From assembly GCA_945900785.1 (NCBI GenBank), contig CAMDJM010000013.1:1-64000 (forward strand): a DNA stretch of 64,000 nt, read 5' to 3'. A program made the translations under genes and the position numbers. Shown piece by piece: positions 27,324 to 36,512 of the stretch; within the stretch, counting starts at the first letter, position 1, and every line of letters begins with the position of its first letter. This stretch comes from Akkermansia muciniphila (GTDB taxonomy: Bacteria > Verrucomicrobiota > Verrucomicrobiia > Verrucomicrobiales > V1-33). The notes beneath the pieces are model-generated. The model searched no databases, was not told where the DNA came from, and saw only the letters and a list, made by a program, of their open reading frames with translations.

Positions 27324-28016
27324 ATGGAACCTCCATCCGCCCGGCGGCCTCTGACAACCCGCGACAAGGCCTGGGCGCAACGCCTTGCCCGGCTGATGGC
27401 GGCCTGCGGCATTTCGCCCAATGCCATCTCTCTTTGGAGCATCGGCTTTTCCGGGTTGGGGGCCTGGGCTTTGGTGCTGGCGGGCAAACCCGGGACGGGA
27501 CAAGGACTGGGAATCATTTGCTATCTGGCCGCCGCCACTGCCATCCAGCTCCGGCTGTTGTGCAATCTGTTGGATGGCATGCTGGCCATCGAATGCGGGA
27601 AAAAAAGTGTCACCGGGGGGATTTACAACGAAGCGCCGGACCGGCTGGCAGACGTGCTGCTGCTGGTGACGGCAGGTCAGACTGCAGGCCCCTTGTGGGG
27701 GACTTCCCTTCCTCTGGGCTGGCTGGCGGCGGTATTGGCCGTGGGCACCGCTTATGTCAGGGCACTGGGCGGCACCCTGACCGGCACGCAAAATTTCATG
27801 GGCCCCATGGCCAAGCAGCACCGCATGTTTGTGCTGACGCTGGCGTGCCTGGTTGCGGCCCTGTTCAGGATGGAAAGACCGGACATGATTAACGCCGAAG
27901 CCCACCTCTGGCCTGCCGTGATGCATCTCATCGTCCTCGGCTCAGCCTGGACCTGCGTGCGCCGTCTGCGGGAAATCGTCCGCTTATTGAAAGCCGGAAC
28001 CGTGGAAAAATCCTGA
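27324..28016 (+). CDS. CDP-alcohol phosphatidyltransferase-family membrane enzyme
   Basis: Integral membrane enzyme that displaces CMP from CDP-diacylglycerol with an alcohol. The CDP-OH-P signature is recognisable in 'CNLLDGMLAIECGKKSVTGGIYNEAPDRLADVLLL' (residues about 85-120), with the DG, spaced Gly and final DR..D, although the usual 'AR' is replaced. Several hydrophobic helices surround it. ATG 27324 is chosen; upstream open sequence is not coding-like. It opens a three-gene lipid module with an acyltransferase 12 nt later and CdsA. The head-group alcohol is unknown. Confidence 0.85.
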   Translation: MEPPSARRPLTTRDKAWAQRLARLMAACGISPNAISLWSIGFSGLGAWALVLAGKPGTGQGLGIICYLAAATAIQLRLLCNLLDGMLAIECGKKSVTGGIYNEAPDRLADVLLLVTAGQTAGPLWGTSLPLGWLAAVLAVGTAYVRALGGTLTGTQNFMGPMAKQHRMFVLTLACLVAALFRMERPDMINAEAHLWPAVMHLIVLGSAWTCVRRLREIVRLLKAGTVEKS

Positions 28017-28028
28017 CCTGAACTTCCC

Positions 28029-28646
28029 ATGTTGCGCTCCTCTGCGGCATTTCTAACCAAGCTGATCACCGGCACCCGCCCGGTCTGGCAGGGGTGCGAT
28101 CCGGCTTGTCGGGAGCGGCGCGTTTATTTCGCCAATCATGGCAGTCATCTGGATTTCGCCACCCTCTGGGCTACCCTGCCGGCAGAAGCCCGTGAGCGCA
28201 CCCGTCCCGTCGCGGCGGCTGATTACTGGAACCGCAACCGTTTCACCCGGGGCATCGCCTGTGGCCTCTTCAATGCCCTGCTGATCTCCCGCGAAGGCAT
28301 CACGCGAAAGGAAAATCCCATCACCCGCATGGCCGATGCCCTGCGTCAGGGCGAATCGCTGATCCTCTTTCCGGAGGGCACCCGCTCCCTCGACGGCACG
28401 GTAGCAGATTTCAAATCGGGCCTCTGGCACCTGGCCCACGCCATGCCGGAGGTGGCGCTGGTGCCGGTCTTTCTGCAAAACCTGAACCGCGTGCTGCCGA
28501 AGGGGCATGTCCTCCCCATACCTCTGCTGAGCACCGTGGTCTTTGGAACGCCGCTCCCCGCCGTGCCGGGCGAGACCAAGCCGGAATTCCTCCGCCGTGC
28601 CCGCACCGCTCTGACTGATTTGATCCCGGCCGGATCCTTCCATTGA
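28029..28646 (+). CDS. 1-acyl-sn-glycerol-3-phosphate acyltransferase-like (PlsC family)
   Basis: Lysophospholipid acyltransferase. The catalytic H37-x4-D42 motif is in 'FANHGSHLDFATLW', and the acceptor-binding motif is 'LFPEGTRSLDG' (near residues 115-125). 205 residues, shorter than many PlsC proteins and without an obvious N-terminal membrane anchor beyond a weak hydrophobic stretch. It lies 12 nt after the CDP-alcohol phosphotransferase and 37 nt before cdsA on the same strand, consistent with an operon for phosphatidic acid formation, activation and head-group transfer. Confidence 0.9.
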   Translation: MLRSSAAFLTKLITGTRPVWQGCDPACRERRVYFANHGSHLDFATLWATLPAEARERTRPVAAADYWNRNRFTRGIACGLFNALLISREGITRKENPITRMADALRQGESLILFPEGTRSLDGTVADFKSGLWHLAHAMPEVALVPVFLQNLNRVLPKGHVLPIPLLSTVVFGTPLPAVPGETKPEFLRRARTALTDLIPAGSFH

Positions 28647-28683
28647 GCGGTTCTGTCCATCCACTTTCCATCCCTTTTTCTTC

Positions 28684-29631
28684 ATGCATTGGTCCTCCCC
28701 CGAAACCCGTCAGGTCATCCTTTGGATCGCCGGTATCCTGCTCTTTTTCAGCATCCTCGGGCGCGTGCTCCGCTTCCGGGTGAAATCGGAAAAAGGGCTG
28801 GCCACCGTGAGCAATCTCATCGCCCGGGTGCGCGCCTGGTGGGTCATGGCTGGCGTGATCATCGGCTCCCTGCTCGGGGGCCGCACTGCCACGGAGATCG
28901 TCTTTGGGCTGATCTCCCTGCTGGCGTTGCGGGAATTTATCACCGCCACCCCCACCCGCCGGGCTGATCACCAGGCCTTGTTCCTCGCTTTTTTCGCCGC
29001 CTTGCCCCTGCAGTATTGGCTGGTGCACACCGGCTGGTATGGGATGTTTGGAATCCTGATCCCCGTTTATGCTTTTGTGCTATTGCCCTGCCTCTCCGTT
29101 GTCAGGGGCGATACCCAGGACTTCCTCGCCCGCACCGCCCGCACCCAGTGGGGCCTGATGGTTTGTGTGTATTTTATCAGCCACATCCCCATGCTGCTGC
29201 AGTTGCCTTTTGCGCCGCTCCCATTGGGCAATGCCGGGCTGGTCCTGTTTCTGGTGGTGGTCACCCAAGGCAGCGATGTCCTGCAATACCTCTGGGGAAA
29301 ACTGTGCGGAAAACGCAAAATCGCCCCCAACCTCAGCCCCGGAAAAACCTGGGAAGGCTTCATCGGTGGCGTCCTGTCTGCCAGCCTGCTCGGGGCCTCC
29401 CTGCATTGGCTCACCCCCTGCCGGCCTTGGCAGGCTTTTGTGATTGCCCTGATGTTATGCGCCCTAGGCTTCCTCGGCGGGCTGATCATGTCCGCCATCA
29501 AGCGGGAGCGCGGCATCAAGGACTGGGGCACCCTGATTGAAGGCCACGGCGGCATCCTCGACCGCATTGATTCGCTCTGTTTTTCCACGCCGCTTTACTT
29601 CCACATCATGAGTTATTGCTTTGGGAACTAG
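28684..29631 (+). CDS. cdsA: Phosphatidate cytidylyltransferase
   Basis: Polytopic inner-membrane enzyme making CDP-diacylglycerol from phosphatidate and CTP. The family signature is intact near the C-terminus: 'SAIKRERGIKDWG' followed by 'IEGHGGILDRIDS' (residues about 270-300). Upstream 'LSPGKTWEGFIGG' is the other conserved block. About eight hydrophobic helices. 315 residues. Gene order (alcohol phosphotransferase, acyltransferase, CdsA) resembles the accessory E. coli ynbA-ynbB arrangement, so it may be an auxiliary copy rather than the main housekeeping enzyme. Confidence 0.93.
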   Translation: MHWSSPETRQVILWIAGILLFFSILGRVLRFRVKSEKGLATVSNLIARVRAWWVMAGVIIGSLLGGRTATEIVFGLISLLALREFITATPTRRADHQALFLAFFAALPLQYWLVHTGWYGMFGILIPVYAFVLLPCLSVVRGDTQDFLARTARTQWGLMVCVYFISHIPMLLQLPFAPLPLGNAGLVLFLVVVTQGSDVLQYLWGKLCGKRKIAPNLSPGKTWEGFIGGVLSASLLGASLHWLTPCRPWQAFVIALMLCALGFLGGLIMSAIKRERGIKDWGTLIEGHGGILDRIDSLCFSTPLYFHIMSYCFGN

Positions 29632-29661
29632 CTTGAAGCGGAAGGTGCCGGCGCTTTCAGG

Positions 29662-30384
29662 CTAGAAAATCCCGCCATCGATTTTGATGACGCTGCCGGT
29701 GAGGTAGGCGGCGGCGGGGCTGGCGAGGTGGAGGACGGTGGCAGCGATTTCTTCGGGGAGACCTAGGCGGCGGGCGGGGACGCGTTTGGCGAGTTCCGCC
29801 AAGGCAGCGGGGTCGGAGCCGAGGGCTTCGGTTTTAATATAGCCGGGGCAGAGGGCGTTGACAGTGATACCGGCCCGGGCGGTTTCCTTGGCGAGGGATT
29901 GGGTCAGGGCAACGACTCCGGCTTTGGCGGCGGCGTAGTTGGTCTGGCCGGCGGGCGCGAGCAGGGCGCTGAGGGAGGCAATGTTGATGATGCGGCCAAA
30001 GCGCTGCGACATCATGGCTTTGATGACGGCCTGACAGCCGAGGAAGGTGCCGGTGAGATTGGTGGCGATGACGCTGTGCCAATCCTCCACCGCCATGGTG
30101 GCCAGCAGGCTGTCCTTGTGGTTGCCGGCATTGTTGACCAGCACATCCACCCGTCCTGTGACGGCCAGGATGGCGGCGACGGCGGCGGACCAGGAGGTGG
30201 CATCCGTGACATCCAGGGTGAGAATGCCAACCCGCCCCGGGTAGGCGGCGGCCAGGGTTTCAGCGCCCTGGCGGTTTTCCCGGCAGCCCAAAAAAAGCCG
30301 GGCCTCCGGATCGTCAGCGAGAAAAGCAGCGGCGCAGGCGAGGCCCATGCCGCCATTGGCTCCGGTGATCAGGATGGATTTCAT
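29662..30384 (-). CDS. SDR-family oxidoreductase, 3-oxoacyl-ACP reductase (FabG)-like
   Basis: Classical short-chain dehydrogenase. Cofactor motif 'ITGANGGMGLACA' (TGxxxGxG), 'NNAG' at residues 84-87, and the catalytic tetrad N109, S137, Y150 and K154. C-terminal 'LTGSVIKIDGGIF' matches FabG-type enzymes. 240 residues is typical. It could reduce 3-oxoacyl-ACP or another ketone; no fab genes are next to it. Convergent with cdsA (30 nt apart). Confidence 0.9.
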   Translation of the reverse strand: MKSILITGANGGMGLACAAAFLADDPEARLFLGCRENRQGAETLAAAYPGRVGILTLDVTDATSWSAAVAAILAVTGRVDVLVNNAGNHKDSLLATMAVEDWHSVIATNLTGTFLGCQAVIKAMMSQRFGRIINIASLSALLAPAGQTNYAAAKAGVVALTQSLAKETARAGITVNALCPGYIKTEALGSDPAALAELAKRVPARRLGLPEEIAATVLHLASPAAAYLTGSVIKIDGGIF

Positions 30385-30507
30385 GAGGATAGTGCTGGAT
30401 CGGCGGGGTCCAAATTCGAGGTGGTGCAGCGGGACAGGCCGTCACGAAAAAGCGGCTTGGCTTCCGGCATTCAACCAGAGCACCAAGCCGCTTTCTGCGA
30501 AACGTGG

Positions 30508-30708
30508 TTACTGAGCCTTTTCGGCGGCGGCGGCAGCGGCGGCAGCAGCCTGACCCTGAGGGGTGGCGGCAGCCCCTTTTTTGGCCATGGCCATGGCTCC
30601 ACCGGCGGTGGGTTTTTTCATGTCACCCGTGGCGCAGCAACTGGCGCAGGGCTGGGTGGAGGAGCAGGAACAGAAGACGAGGGCGGTGAGAACAGATAGG
30701 ATGCGCAT
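30508..30708 (-). CDS. Small cysteine- and alanine-rich lipoprotein, unknown
   Basis: A 66-residue predicted exported peptide. The N-terminus 'RILSVLTALVFCSC' is a lipoprotein-like signal with Cys at 12 and 14. A cluster of further cysteines (CASCC) follows, then a Lys/Ala-rich tail with nine consecutive alanines. Similar tiny lipoproteins are scattered in this phylum, but no family is recognised. The longer open frame upstream is not used, since the signal begins at ATG 30708. Reality is supported by the signal and the position between other exported-protein genes. Confidence 0.55.
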   Translation of the reverse strand: MRILSVLTALVFCSCSSTQPCASCCATGDMKKPTAGGAMAMAKKGAAATPQGQAAAAAAAAAEKAQ

Positions 30709-30851
30709 GATGGTTGATGGGTGGGTTGGGGTGCTGATGCTGCGGATCCCGGAGGGTAGCCCAGGGGTCCTTCGCGGATCAGCGGTAGAGGGCAGGCCGG
30801 CTTTTCCAAGAGGGAAATGCAGCACCGCCGCGCGGGAACTGCCCCCGGACA

Positions 30852-31445
30852 TCAGGAGAGGGTTTTCAGTTGGAGGTGGCGGTATTCCATCTGGCCGCGA
30901 TCGGCTTCCAGTCCAATAGGGCCGGTTTCCGGAAGCTTGAGCGCCGCTTCCAGGATCTCGCCATTGCAGGTGCAGTGCGCGATGCCGTCCTTCACCGTGA
31001 CTTCGATCAGGTTCCAGTCCTGCGGCTTGTAGCTCTTCAGGGTTTTGTAAGAACCCGCCACAAGGTAATCCCGGCATTGGAGTTGGGGCTTGCGGATGAA
31101 GATCCCGCTATCAGCATTCACGGAGGCGCGGAATTCCAGTTTGAGGATGAAGTTTTTGGGGAATTCCTGAATGGTGTAGAGCTGGCGCAGGTGCGGGCCT
31201 TTGGCAGGGTCGTAGTCATTGACCACGATCATGCCATCCTTGGCGGTATAGCGCCCGTCGCTGGATTGGGTTTTCCCATCCAATTTTTCGTCAGGTTGAT
31301 AACCCCAGCCGGTCAGGTCCCTGCCATTGGTGAGGCTGACAAAGCCGGCATCCGGCACGAAATCAGCCGCAGGAGACGGGCAAAGACCAGCGGCTTGGAG
31401 AAACAGAAACGCCGGCAGAACACGGAGGAGCGTTGAAAAGATCAT
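30852..31445 (-). CDS. Exported DUF1080 (3-keto-disaccharide hydrolase-like) protein
   Basis: Secreted concanavalin-like beta-sandwich of the DUF1080 family, some members of which hydrolyse 3-keto-glycosides. A signal peptide (residues 1-27) precedes 'GFVSLTNGRDLTGWGYQ', the family opening (usually 'f..LFnGkdL.gW'), then 'DSGIFIRKPQ', 'DWNLIEVTVKDGIAHCTCNGE', and 'PIGLEADRGQMEYRHLQLK' at the C-terminus. 197 residues is normal. Neighbouring exported oxidoreductase-type genes fit a saccharide-degrading role but do not prove it. Confidence 0.9.
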   Translation of the reverse strand: MIFSTLLRVLPAFLFLQAAGLCPSPAADFVPDAGFVSLTNGRDLTGWGYQPDEKLDGKTQSSDGRYTAKDGMIVVNDYDPAKGPHLRQLYTIQEFPKNFILKLEFRASVNADSGIFIRKPQLQCRDYLVAGSYKTLKSYKPQDWNLIEVTVKDGIAHCTCNGEILEAALKLPETGPIGLEADRGQMEYRHLQLKTLS

Positions 31446-31544
31446 GGGAGTGGATGGGATTTGAAGGGGCAGGCACTAAACGGGGAGTCACCGGGTCCTT
31501 TGTCATGGGCGGCAGGTGCCGCGCCAGCCGGCCAGGGTGTGAAG

Positions 31545-34160
31545 TCAGGGCTGCTTTTCTTTATGGGGCAGGAAATCCACCCACATCACATCCAGGAGGG
31601 CACCGGCAGGACCCGTCACGTGAATGCTCAGGTCGCTGAGCCCGCTGGTGACAGGGCCGGGCTGGAAGGGAAAGGCTAGCGTGGCAGCTCTGCCAGCGCC
31701 CTTCATGGGAGCGGCTTCCAGGGTGCTGAGGAGGCTGCCATCGCCTTGGCGGATTTCGATTTTCAGGGGGCCGGAGCCCTGGGGCCAGCCTTCCAGGGAA
31801 AGCCCGGCGCAGGCGCTCAGGTCGATCTGGCGGAAGCCCATCCAGCCCCCCGCCGGCACCCGGGCCACCATGCCGCCTTCATCCAGATTGTCCTGACGGA
31901 TCGCCTGGAATCCGGTGTCGTAAAAGTAAGCGCGCTGGCGGCGGGAGCGCAGTTGGAGGGTGGCGGGTTCGGATGACAGGGCTGGCAGCGCCCCAGCCCC
32001 CTGATCGGTGGCGGTCGCAGTGAGGAGCAGCACGCCATTTTGGGGACGGCCCCATTCATTTTTCGGCTCCGGCACCTGCACGCTGCCGCTCAGTCCAAGG
32101 GGCAGGACGGTGCTTTCCAGGGAGGCCAGGGAGAGGATCCAATCCACCATGGAAGCACATTCGGCGGCGGTGTGCTGGGGATGGGGAGGCATGGGCATTT
32201 CCCCCCAGACGCCAGCACCGCCTGACATGATTTTTTGGGCCAGCCGGGCGGGGGCCGTGGCATCGCTGGCATAGCGCCGGGCCACCTCGGTGTAGGCGGG
32301 GCCGGCGGATTTCGTGGCGGCCTGGTGGCAGGCAAAACAAGTCGTGCTCCGCATCAGGGCCAGGCCAGGAGGGCTGGCCGCAGGGTCCGCCGGAGGCGGG
32401 GAGTCGCGGCGGGTCATTTCCACGCGCAACTTGTCAGGAGGAAGCGTCCCATCTTCCGCATCGGTCGCTGTCACCGCCCAGGGGACCGGTTTGCCATACT
32501 CAAAAAATCCACCGGTGCGCGGCGAGGTAAAGCGGGCCACGGGGGCTTCATTGCCCGCCGCAATGGTCAGGGTGGCGCTGCGGCTCAGTCCGGCGGCATC
32601 CGTCACCGTGGCGGTCAGGGGCCAGAGTCCACTGGCGGGGAAGGTGATCCTGCCCCGCTCCCCTTGTGGGGCGTTCAAGCCGGCCGGCAGTTCCCAGCGC
32701 ACGCTCAAGGGGGCGGAGGGTTGGTCAGGATCCCAGACCCGGGCCTGCACCTGCACCTCCAGCGGCACCCGGCCGGTGGTGCGGTCGGCCGTCAGGGTGA
32801 TGGCGGGGGGGCGGTTCCCCCGGCGGTAGATCACCCGGGAAATCTGCCCGCTGGTATTGCCGGTCCACTTTTCACCATACTCCGCAATATAGAGGGCACC
32901 CTCCGGGCCTATCTTAAAATCCGCCGGGCGTTTAAAAGTTAGGTTTCCCAGGAAGGGGCCGGCGGAAACCAGCTTGCCCTCCGGGGAGATGGCAGCTTCG
33001 GCCAGCCAGTTCCGCATCCAGTCGCCAAAAATCAGGTGCCCGCGCAAACTGTCAGGAAGGCGGCGTTCATCGGTGCTGGCCGTCCGGTAAAAGACCCCAC
33101 CGGTCACGCTGCGGCCTCCGCTGCCGGTGAACGGCCATTCGGCCGATGCGGTATTGCTGTAATAAAAAACGGGAGGCAGGGCTGGGGGCAGCCGCTTCAG
33201 GCCCGTATTCACGGGGCTGTCATTCACGATTTGCTCCGGATTGAAAAAATCCCCGGCGGGCTGTTTATCCGCCGGGTTGAAGGGACGCCAGACCCCGCGG
33301 GCTCCTGACAACCAGGGCCAGCCAAAAAATCCGGGTCCGGACGTCACGTTGATTTCATCACTGCCCTCCGGACCCAGGCCATATTCCACCTTCACATTCC
33401 CGCCCACATCGCCCCAGGTGATCAGTCCGTTTTCCGGATCACAGGAGACCCGGAAGGGATTCCTGACGCCCATGGCGAAAATTTCCGGCCTGCCCTGGCT
33501 GGCATCCGCGAAGAGATTCCCCGCCGGGGAGGTATAGCCGCCTTCCGCCGTGGGGGTGATGCGCAAAATCTTGCCGCGCAGGTCCTTGGAATTGCCGGCG
33601 GAGCGGCGGCTGTCGCGCTTTGGTTCCGCAGGGTGGATGGCGGGGACATCCTGGGGGGCGGAGTTATCGCCCGTGCTCAGCAGCAGATTCCCCTGCCGGT
33701 CCCAACCGAGGCCGCCGCCGCAATGATAGGGCCTCGTCTGCTGCTCCAGGGGGATTTCCAGGAGCCGTTTTTCATCCACCAGCGCTCCGGCCTGCCAGGT
33801 GTAGCGGGCCAGCCGCATCTGCTGCGGACCTTGCCCCACGGTGTAATACACATAGAGCCAGCCATTCCGGGCGAACCCCGGGTCCAGGGCCAACGCCAGC
33901 GCCCCCGCATCACCATCCACCAGGGTCACCAGTTGCAACAACTTGGAGGTCAATCCGCTGGCAGGATCAAAACACTTCACCGCCCCCGCCCGCTCAATGA
34001 AAAAAACCTTTCCATCTGCGGTCACCTCCAACTGCAGGGGATCCGCACAATTCGTCACGACAATTTCCTTCTCATACCGTTCCGCCACGATCTCTTCTGC
34101 CTGGATGGCAGGTCCGGAGAGCCAAATCGATATGAAGCAGGACAAAAAAGGGATTTTCAC
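31545..34160 (-). CDS. Exported multidomain glucose/sorbosone dehydrogenase-like protein with PKD, cytochrome c and CBM-like domains
   Basis: Domains in order: signal peptide (1-21), a six-bladed propeller like soluble PQQ glucose/sorbosone dehydrogenases (about 25-465; 'CGGGLGWDRQGNLLLSTGDN', 'GVRNPFRVSCDPENG', 'EGSDEINV'), a PKD-type beta-sandwich (about 470-560), a monoheme cytochrome c domain (C608-F-A-C-H612, later 'MPMPPH' as possible Met ligand), and a C-terminal carbohydrate-binding beta-sandwich. The GTG start at 34160 begins the signal; a frame-extending ATG at 34211 adds 17 residues. It probably oxidises a sugar and passes electrons to its own heme. Substrate unknown. Confidence 0.85.
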   Translation of the reverse strand: MKIPFLSCFISIWLSGPAIQAEEIVAERYEKEIVVTNCADPLQLEVTADGKVFFIERAGAVKCFDPASGLTSKLLQLVTLVDGDAGALALALDPGFARNGWLYVYYTVGQGPQQMRLARYTWQAGALVDEKRLLEIPLEQQTRPYHCGGGLGWDRQGNLLLSTGDNSAPQDVPAIHPAEPKRDSRRSAGNSKDLRGKILRITPTAEGGYTSPAGNLFADASQGRPEIFAMGVRNPFRVSCDPENGLITWGDVGGNVKVEYGLGPEGSDEINVTSGPGFFGWPWLSGARGVWRPFNPADKQPAGDFFNPEQIVNDSPVNTGLKRLPPALPPVFYYSNTASAEWPFTGSGGRSVTGGVFYRTASTDERRLPDSLRGHLIFGDWMRNWLAEAAISPEGKLVSAGPFLGNLTFKRPADFKIGPEGALYIAEYGEKWTGNTSGQISRVIYRRGNRPPAITLTADRTTGRVPLEVQVQARVWDPDQPSAPLSVRWELPAGLNAPQGERGRITFPASGLWPLTATVTDAAGLSRSATLTIAAGNEAPVARFTSPRTGGFFEYGKPVPWAVTATDAEDGTLPPDKLRVEMTRRDSPPPADPAASPPGLALMRSTTCFACHQAATKSAGPAYTEVARRYASDATAPARLAQKIMSGGAGVWGEMPMPPHPQHTAAECASMVDWILSLASLESTVLPLGLSGSVQVPEPKNEWGRPQNGVLLLTATATDQGAGALPALSSEPATLQLRSRRQRAYFYDTGFQAIRQDNLDEGGMVARVPAGGWMGFRQIDLSACAGLSLEGWPQGSGPLKIEIRQGDGSLLSTLEAAPMKGAGRAATLAFPFQPGPVTSGLSDLSIHVTGPAGALLDVMWVDFLPHKEKQP

Positions 34161-34325
34161 GCCTCCCGCATAGCCTGGAACGGCCGGTGGTGTCCAGGGC
34201 GCTTCCTTCAAAAAATGGCGGGCCGCCCCGCGCCGTTAAAATTCAAGCCAGGGTGGATTTCCCTGCTTTCCCCGGCCAGGGTAGCGTGTTTCCTTCCCTC
34301 TGTCCCTGCAACACCGACGACCCAT

Positions 34326-35651
34326 ATGTTACGCATTCTCTCCCCATGGCTGGCCTGCCTCCTTGCCGCGTCACCGGCTGTCCTGCGGGCTCAGGACAGC
34401 AGGGACAAGGAAAAAAAAGAAGCTAAAGGCGACGCCACCCTGCCCGAAGCCGCCCGGGCTGACATTGATGAAGGCTACGCCGAGATCGAACTCCTCACCC
34501 GCGCCCTCGAGACGGTGCGGCAAAACTACGTCGACCCGGCCAGGGTCACCTATCCAAAACTGATGGCGGCGGCCCTCCGCGGCATGCTGGCAGAGCTGGA
34601 CCCCCATAGCCAATTCCTCTCGCCGGAAGTTTTCCAGCAGATGAAGCAATCCACCGAGGCCACCTACGAAGGCGTTGGTATCACCATCGCCCCTGAGCCC
34701 GGCGGGTTGAGCATCGTTTCCGTCAGGGAAGACGGCCCCGCCGCCCGCGCCGGGGTGATGCCGGGCGACCGTGTCATCAAGCTGGGCAATTCCTTTACGG
34801 AAAAGCTGGGCTACCAGGAATCCATCAATCTGCTGCGCGGAAAACCCGGCGAAACCCTCACCCTTTCGATCCACCGGCCCGCCACCCGCGAGACCCGGGA
34901 ATTCTCCATCATCCGGGAGGTCATCCGCCAGGAAACCCTGCGCGATGCCCTGCTTCTGGAAGACGCTCTGACCAATGGCACGAAAATCGGTTATGCCCGC
35001 CTCGTCCAATTCAACGCCACCAGCCCCACCGAGCTGGCGGATGCGCTGGACCGGCTGGAAGACCAGGGCATGAGCGCCTTCATCTTCGACCTGCGCAACA
35101 ACCCGGGCGGGCTGCTCAATGCCGCCGTGGAAATCCTCGGCGAATTCCTCCCGCCCAACACTACGGTGGTCACCACGGAAGGCCGTCCTGGCCGGGAAAA
35201 TCCCCCGCCCCTGCGCACTCCTTCCCGCCAACGCCGCGCCCGGGCCTATCCGGTGGTCGTGCTGGTGAATCACGATAGTGCCAGCGCGTCCGAACTGGTG
35301 GCCGGAGCCCTTCAGGATCTTGGCCGCGCCGTCATCGTGGGCACCACCACCTTTGGCAAAGGCAGCGTCCAGTCCATCATCCCCTCTGACCGCGGCACTG
35401 CCATCCGGCTCACCGTCGCCCGGTATTTCACCCCGTCCCACAAAATGATTCACGGCGTGGGCATCACGCCCAATCTCATCGCCACCCTCACCCCAGAGGA
35501 GGAAAAGCGTCTTTTTGAAACCTTCCGCGACCGCGCCCTTGCCAAGCCGGATCCCTCCGGTCTGGTGAAGCTGGGCGACCGCCAATTGGAACGCGCCATC
35601 ACCGCCCTGAAGGGCATCCTCGCCTACAAAGCCCAACCCGCCAAAAAGTAA
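34326..35651 (+). CDS. S41-family C-terminal processing peptidase
   Basis: Periplasmic Ser/Lys protease of the CtpA/Prc type. Signal peptide residues 1-22, N-terminal helical region with 'ALETVRQNYVDP' and 'LDPHSQFLSPEVF', a PDZ domain (about 100-180), then the catalytic core with 'DLRNNPGGLLNAAVEI', the serine motif 'SASASELVAGALQD', and the lysine in 'FGKGSVQSI'. 441 residues is typical. The ATG at 34326 begins the signal peptide; the frame is open further upstream but that part is antisense to the dehydrogenase gene. Divergent from it with 165 bp between. Confidence 0.94.
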   Translation: MLRILSPWLACLLAASPAVLRAQDSRDKEKKEAKGDATLPEAARADIDEGYAEIELLTRALETVRQNYVDPARVTYPKLMAAALRGMLAELDPHSQFLSPEVFQQMKQSTEATYEGVGITIAPEPGGLSIVSVREDGPAARAGVMPGDRVIKLGNSFTEKLGYQESINLLRGKPGETLTLSIHRPATRETREFSIIREVIRQETLRDALLLEDALTNGTKIGYARLVQFNATSPTELADALDRLEDQGMSAFIFDLRNNPGGLLNAAVEILGEFLPPNTTVVTTEGRPGRENPPPLRTPSRQRRARAYPVVVLVNHDSASASELVAGALQDLGRAVIVGTTTFGKGSVQSIIPSDRGTAIRLTVARYFTPSHKMIHGVGITPNLIATLTPEEEKRLFETFRDRALAKPDPSGLVKLGDRQLERAITALKGILAYKAQPAKK

Positions 35652-35702
35652 TTCCCCCCCGGGACTCCCCTGATCCCTGACCCGCCATCCTATCTATTTT
35701 TC

Positions 35703-36497
35703 ATGATTCTGCCTTCCGATTCCGACCTGCCGCCCGAGCGGGATGATTCCACCCCCGGGGACCCACCGGAATCCGGCACCCCCTGGTGGGACGATCCGGA
35801 TCTGACCGGGGACCATGATGACGACGATGATGATGATAACGGGGAAGCGCCCAGCGGGGACGATGACATTTCCTATATGGGCGATCCTGACGATGGCGAT
35901 GAATTGCCGCCCGCCCTGGCCTCCGTGGCCGGTCCCGGCTGGCGGAAGGATCTTTACAAAGACCTCCTCGACAGCCTGCGCGAACTCGAAGCCATTGAGG
36001 ATCCTGACGATGAATTTGCCCCGCCCGAGCCACCGGATCTGTTCACCTTCTTCGGGGAGCTGGCCGCCCTGCGGAATGAACTCCGCCAGCAGGGAAAGCA
36101 AACCCATGAGACCCTGAATCAGATGGAAAAAGCCCTGGCCCCGGTGCTGCGCTCCAAACCCGGAAAAACCACGGTCACGGCAACCTCCCGCGAGGAGCCC
36201 GGGACGGCTACCCCGTGGCCAGTAGCCTCCTGCCTGGCCCTGATCAGCGCATGGGATCTCCTGCCGGAAGCCACCTCCACCGCCGCTTATGATGCCACCT
36301 TCGCGCCCCTCTTCCTCTTAGCGGGCCTCAGCCGCATTTCCACGTTAGGCTTGCCTTTTGATCCGGCCCTGATGACGCTGGCCGGGACGGAAAAAGGCCC
36401 CGCCAAAACCGCCCACAAAGTCTTGCGGGAAACCAGCGCCGGATTTCTCCGCGACGGCAGCCTGCTCCGGCCCGCCGGGGTCATCATTGCCGTCTAA
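35703..36497 (+). CDS. Divergent GrpE-like protein with long acidic N-terminus
   Basis: 264 residues. The N-terminal ~75 residues are Asp/Glu/Pro-rich with a seven-Asp run. A helix follows (about 95-135, 'ELAALRNELRQQGKQTHETL') as in the GrpE coiled coil. The C-terminal domain ends 'TAHKVLRETSAGFLRDGSLL' then 'RPAGVIIAV', matching the GrpE beta-domain pattern where 'V.evl..Gy...gr.lRPA.V.Va' contacts DnaK. It would be a nucleotide exchange factor for an Hsp70-type partner, not seen here. A small zinc-ribbon gene follows by 15 nt. Family call is by motif only. Confidence 0.6.
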   Translation: MILPSDSDLPPERDDSTPGDPPESGTPWWDDPDLTGDHDDDDDDDNGEAPSGDDDISYMGDPDDGDELPPALASVAGPGWRKDLYKDLLDSLRELEAIEDPDDEFAPPEPPDLFTFFGELAALRNELRQQGKQTHETLNQMEKALAPVLRSKPGKTTVTATSREEPGTATPWPVASCLALISAWDLLPEATSTAAYDATFAPLFLLAGLSRISTLGLPFDPALMTLAGTEKGPAKTAHKVLRETSAGFLRDGSLLRPAGVIIAV

Positions 36498-36512
36498 TCC
36501 TGCCACGGACCC

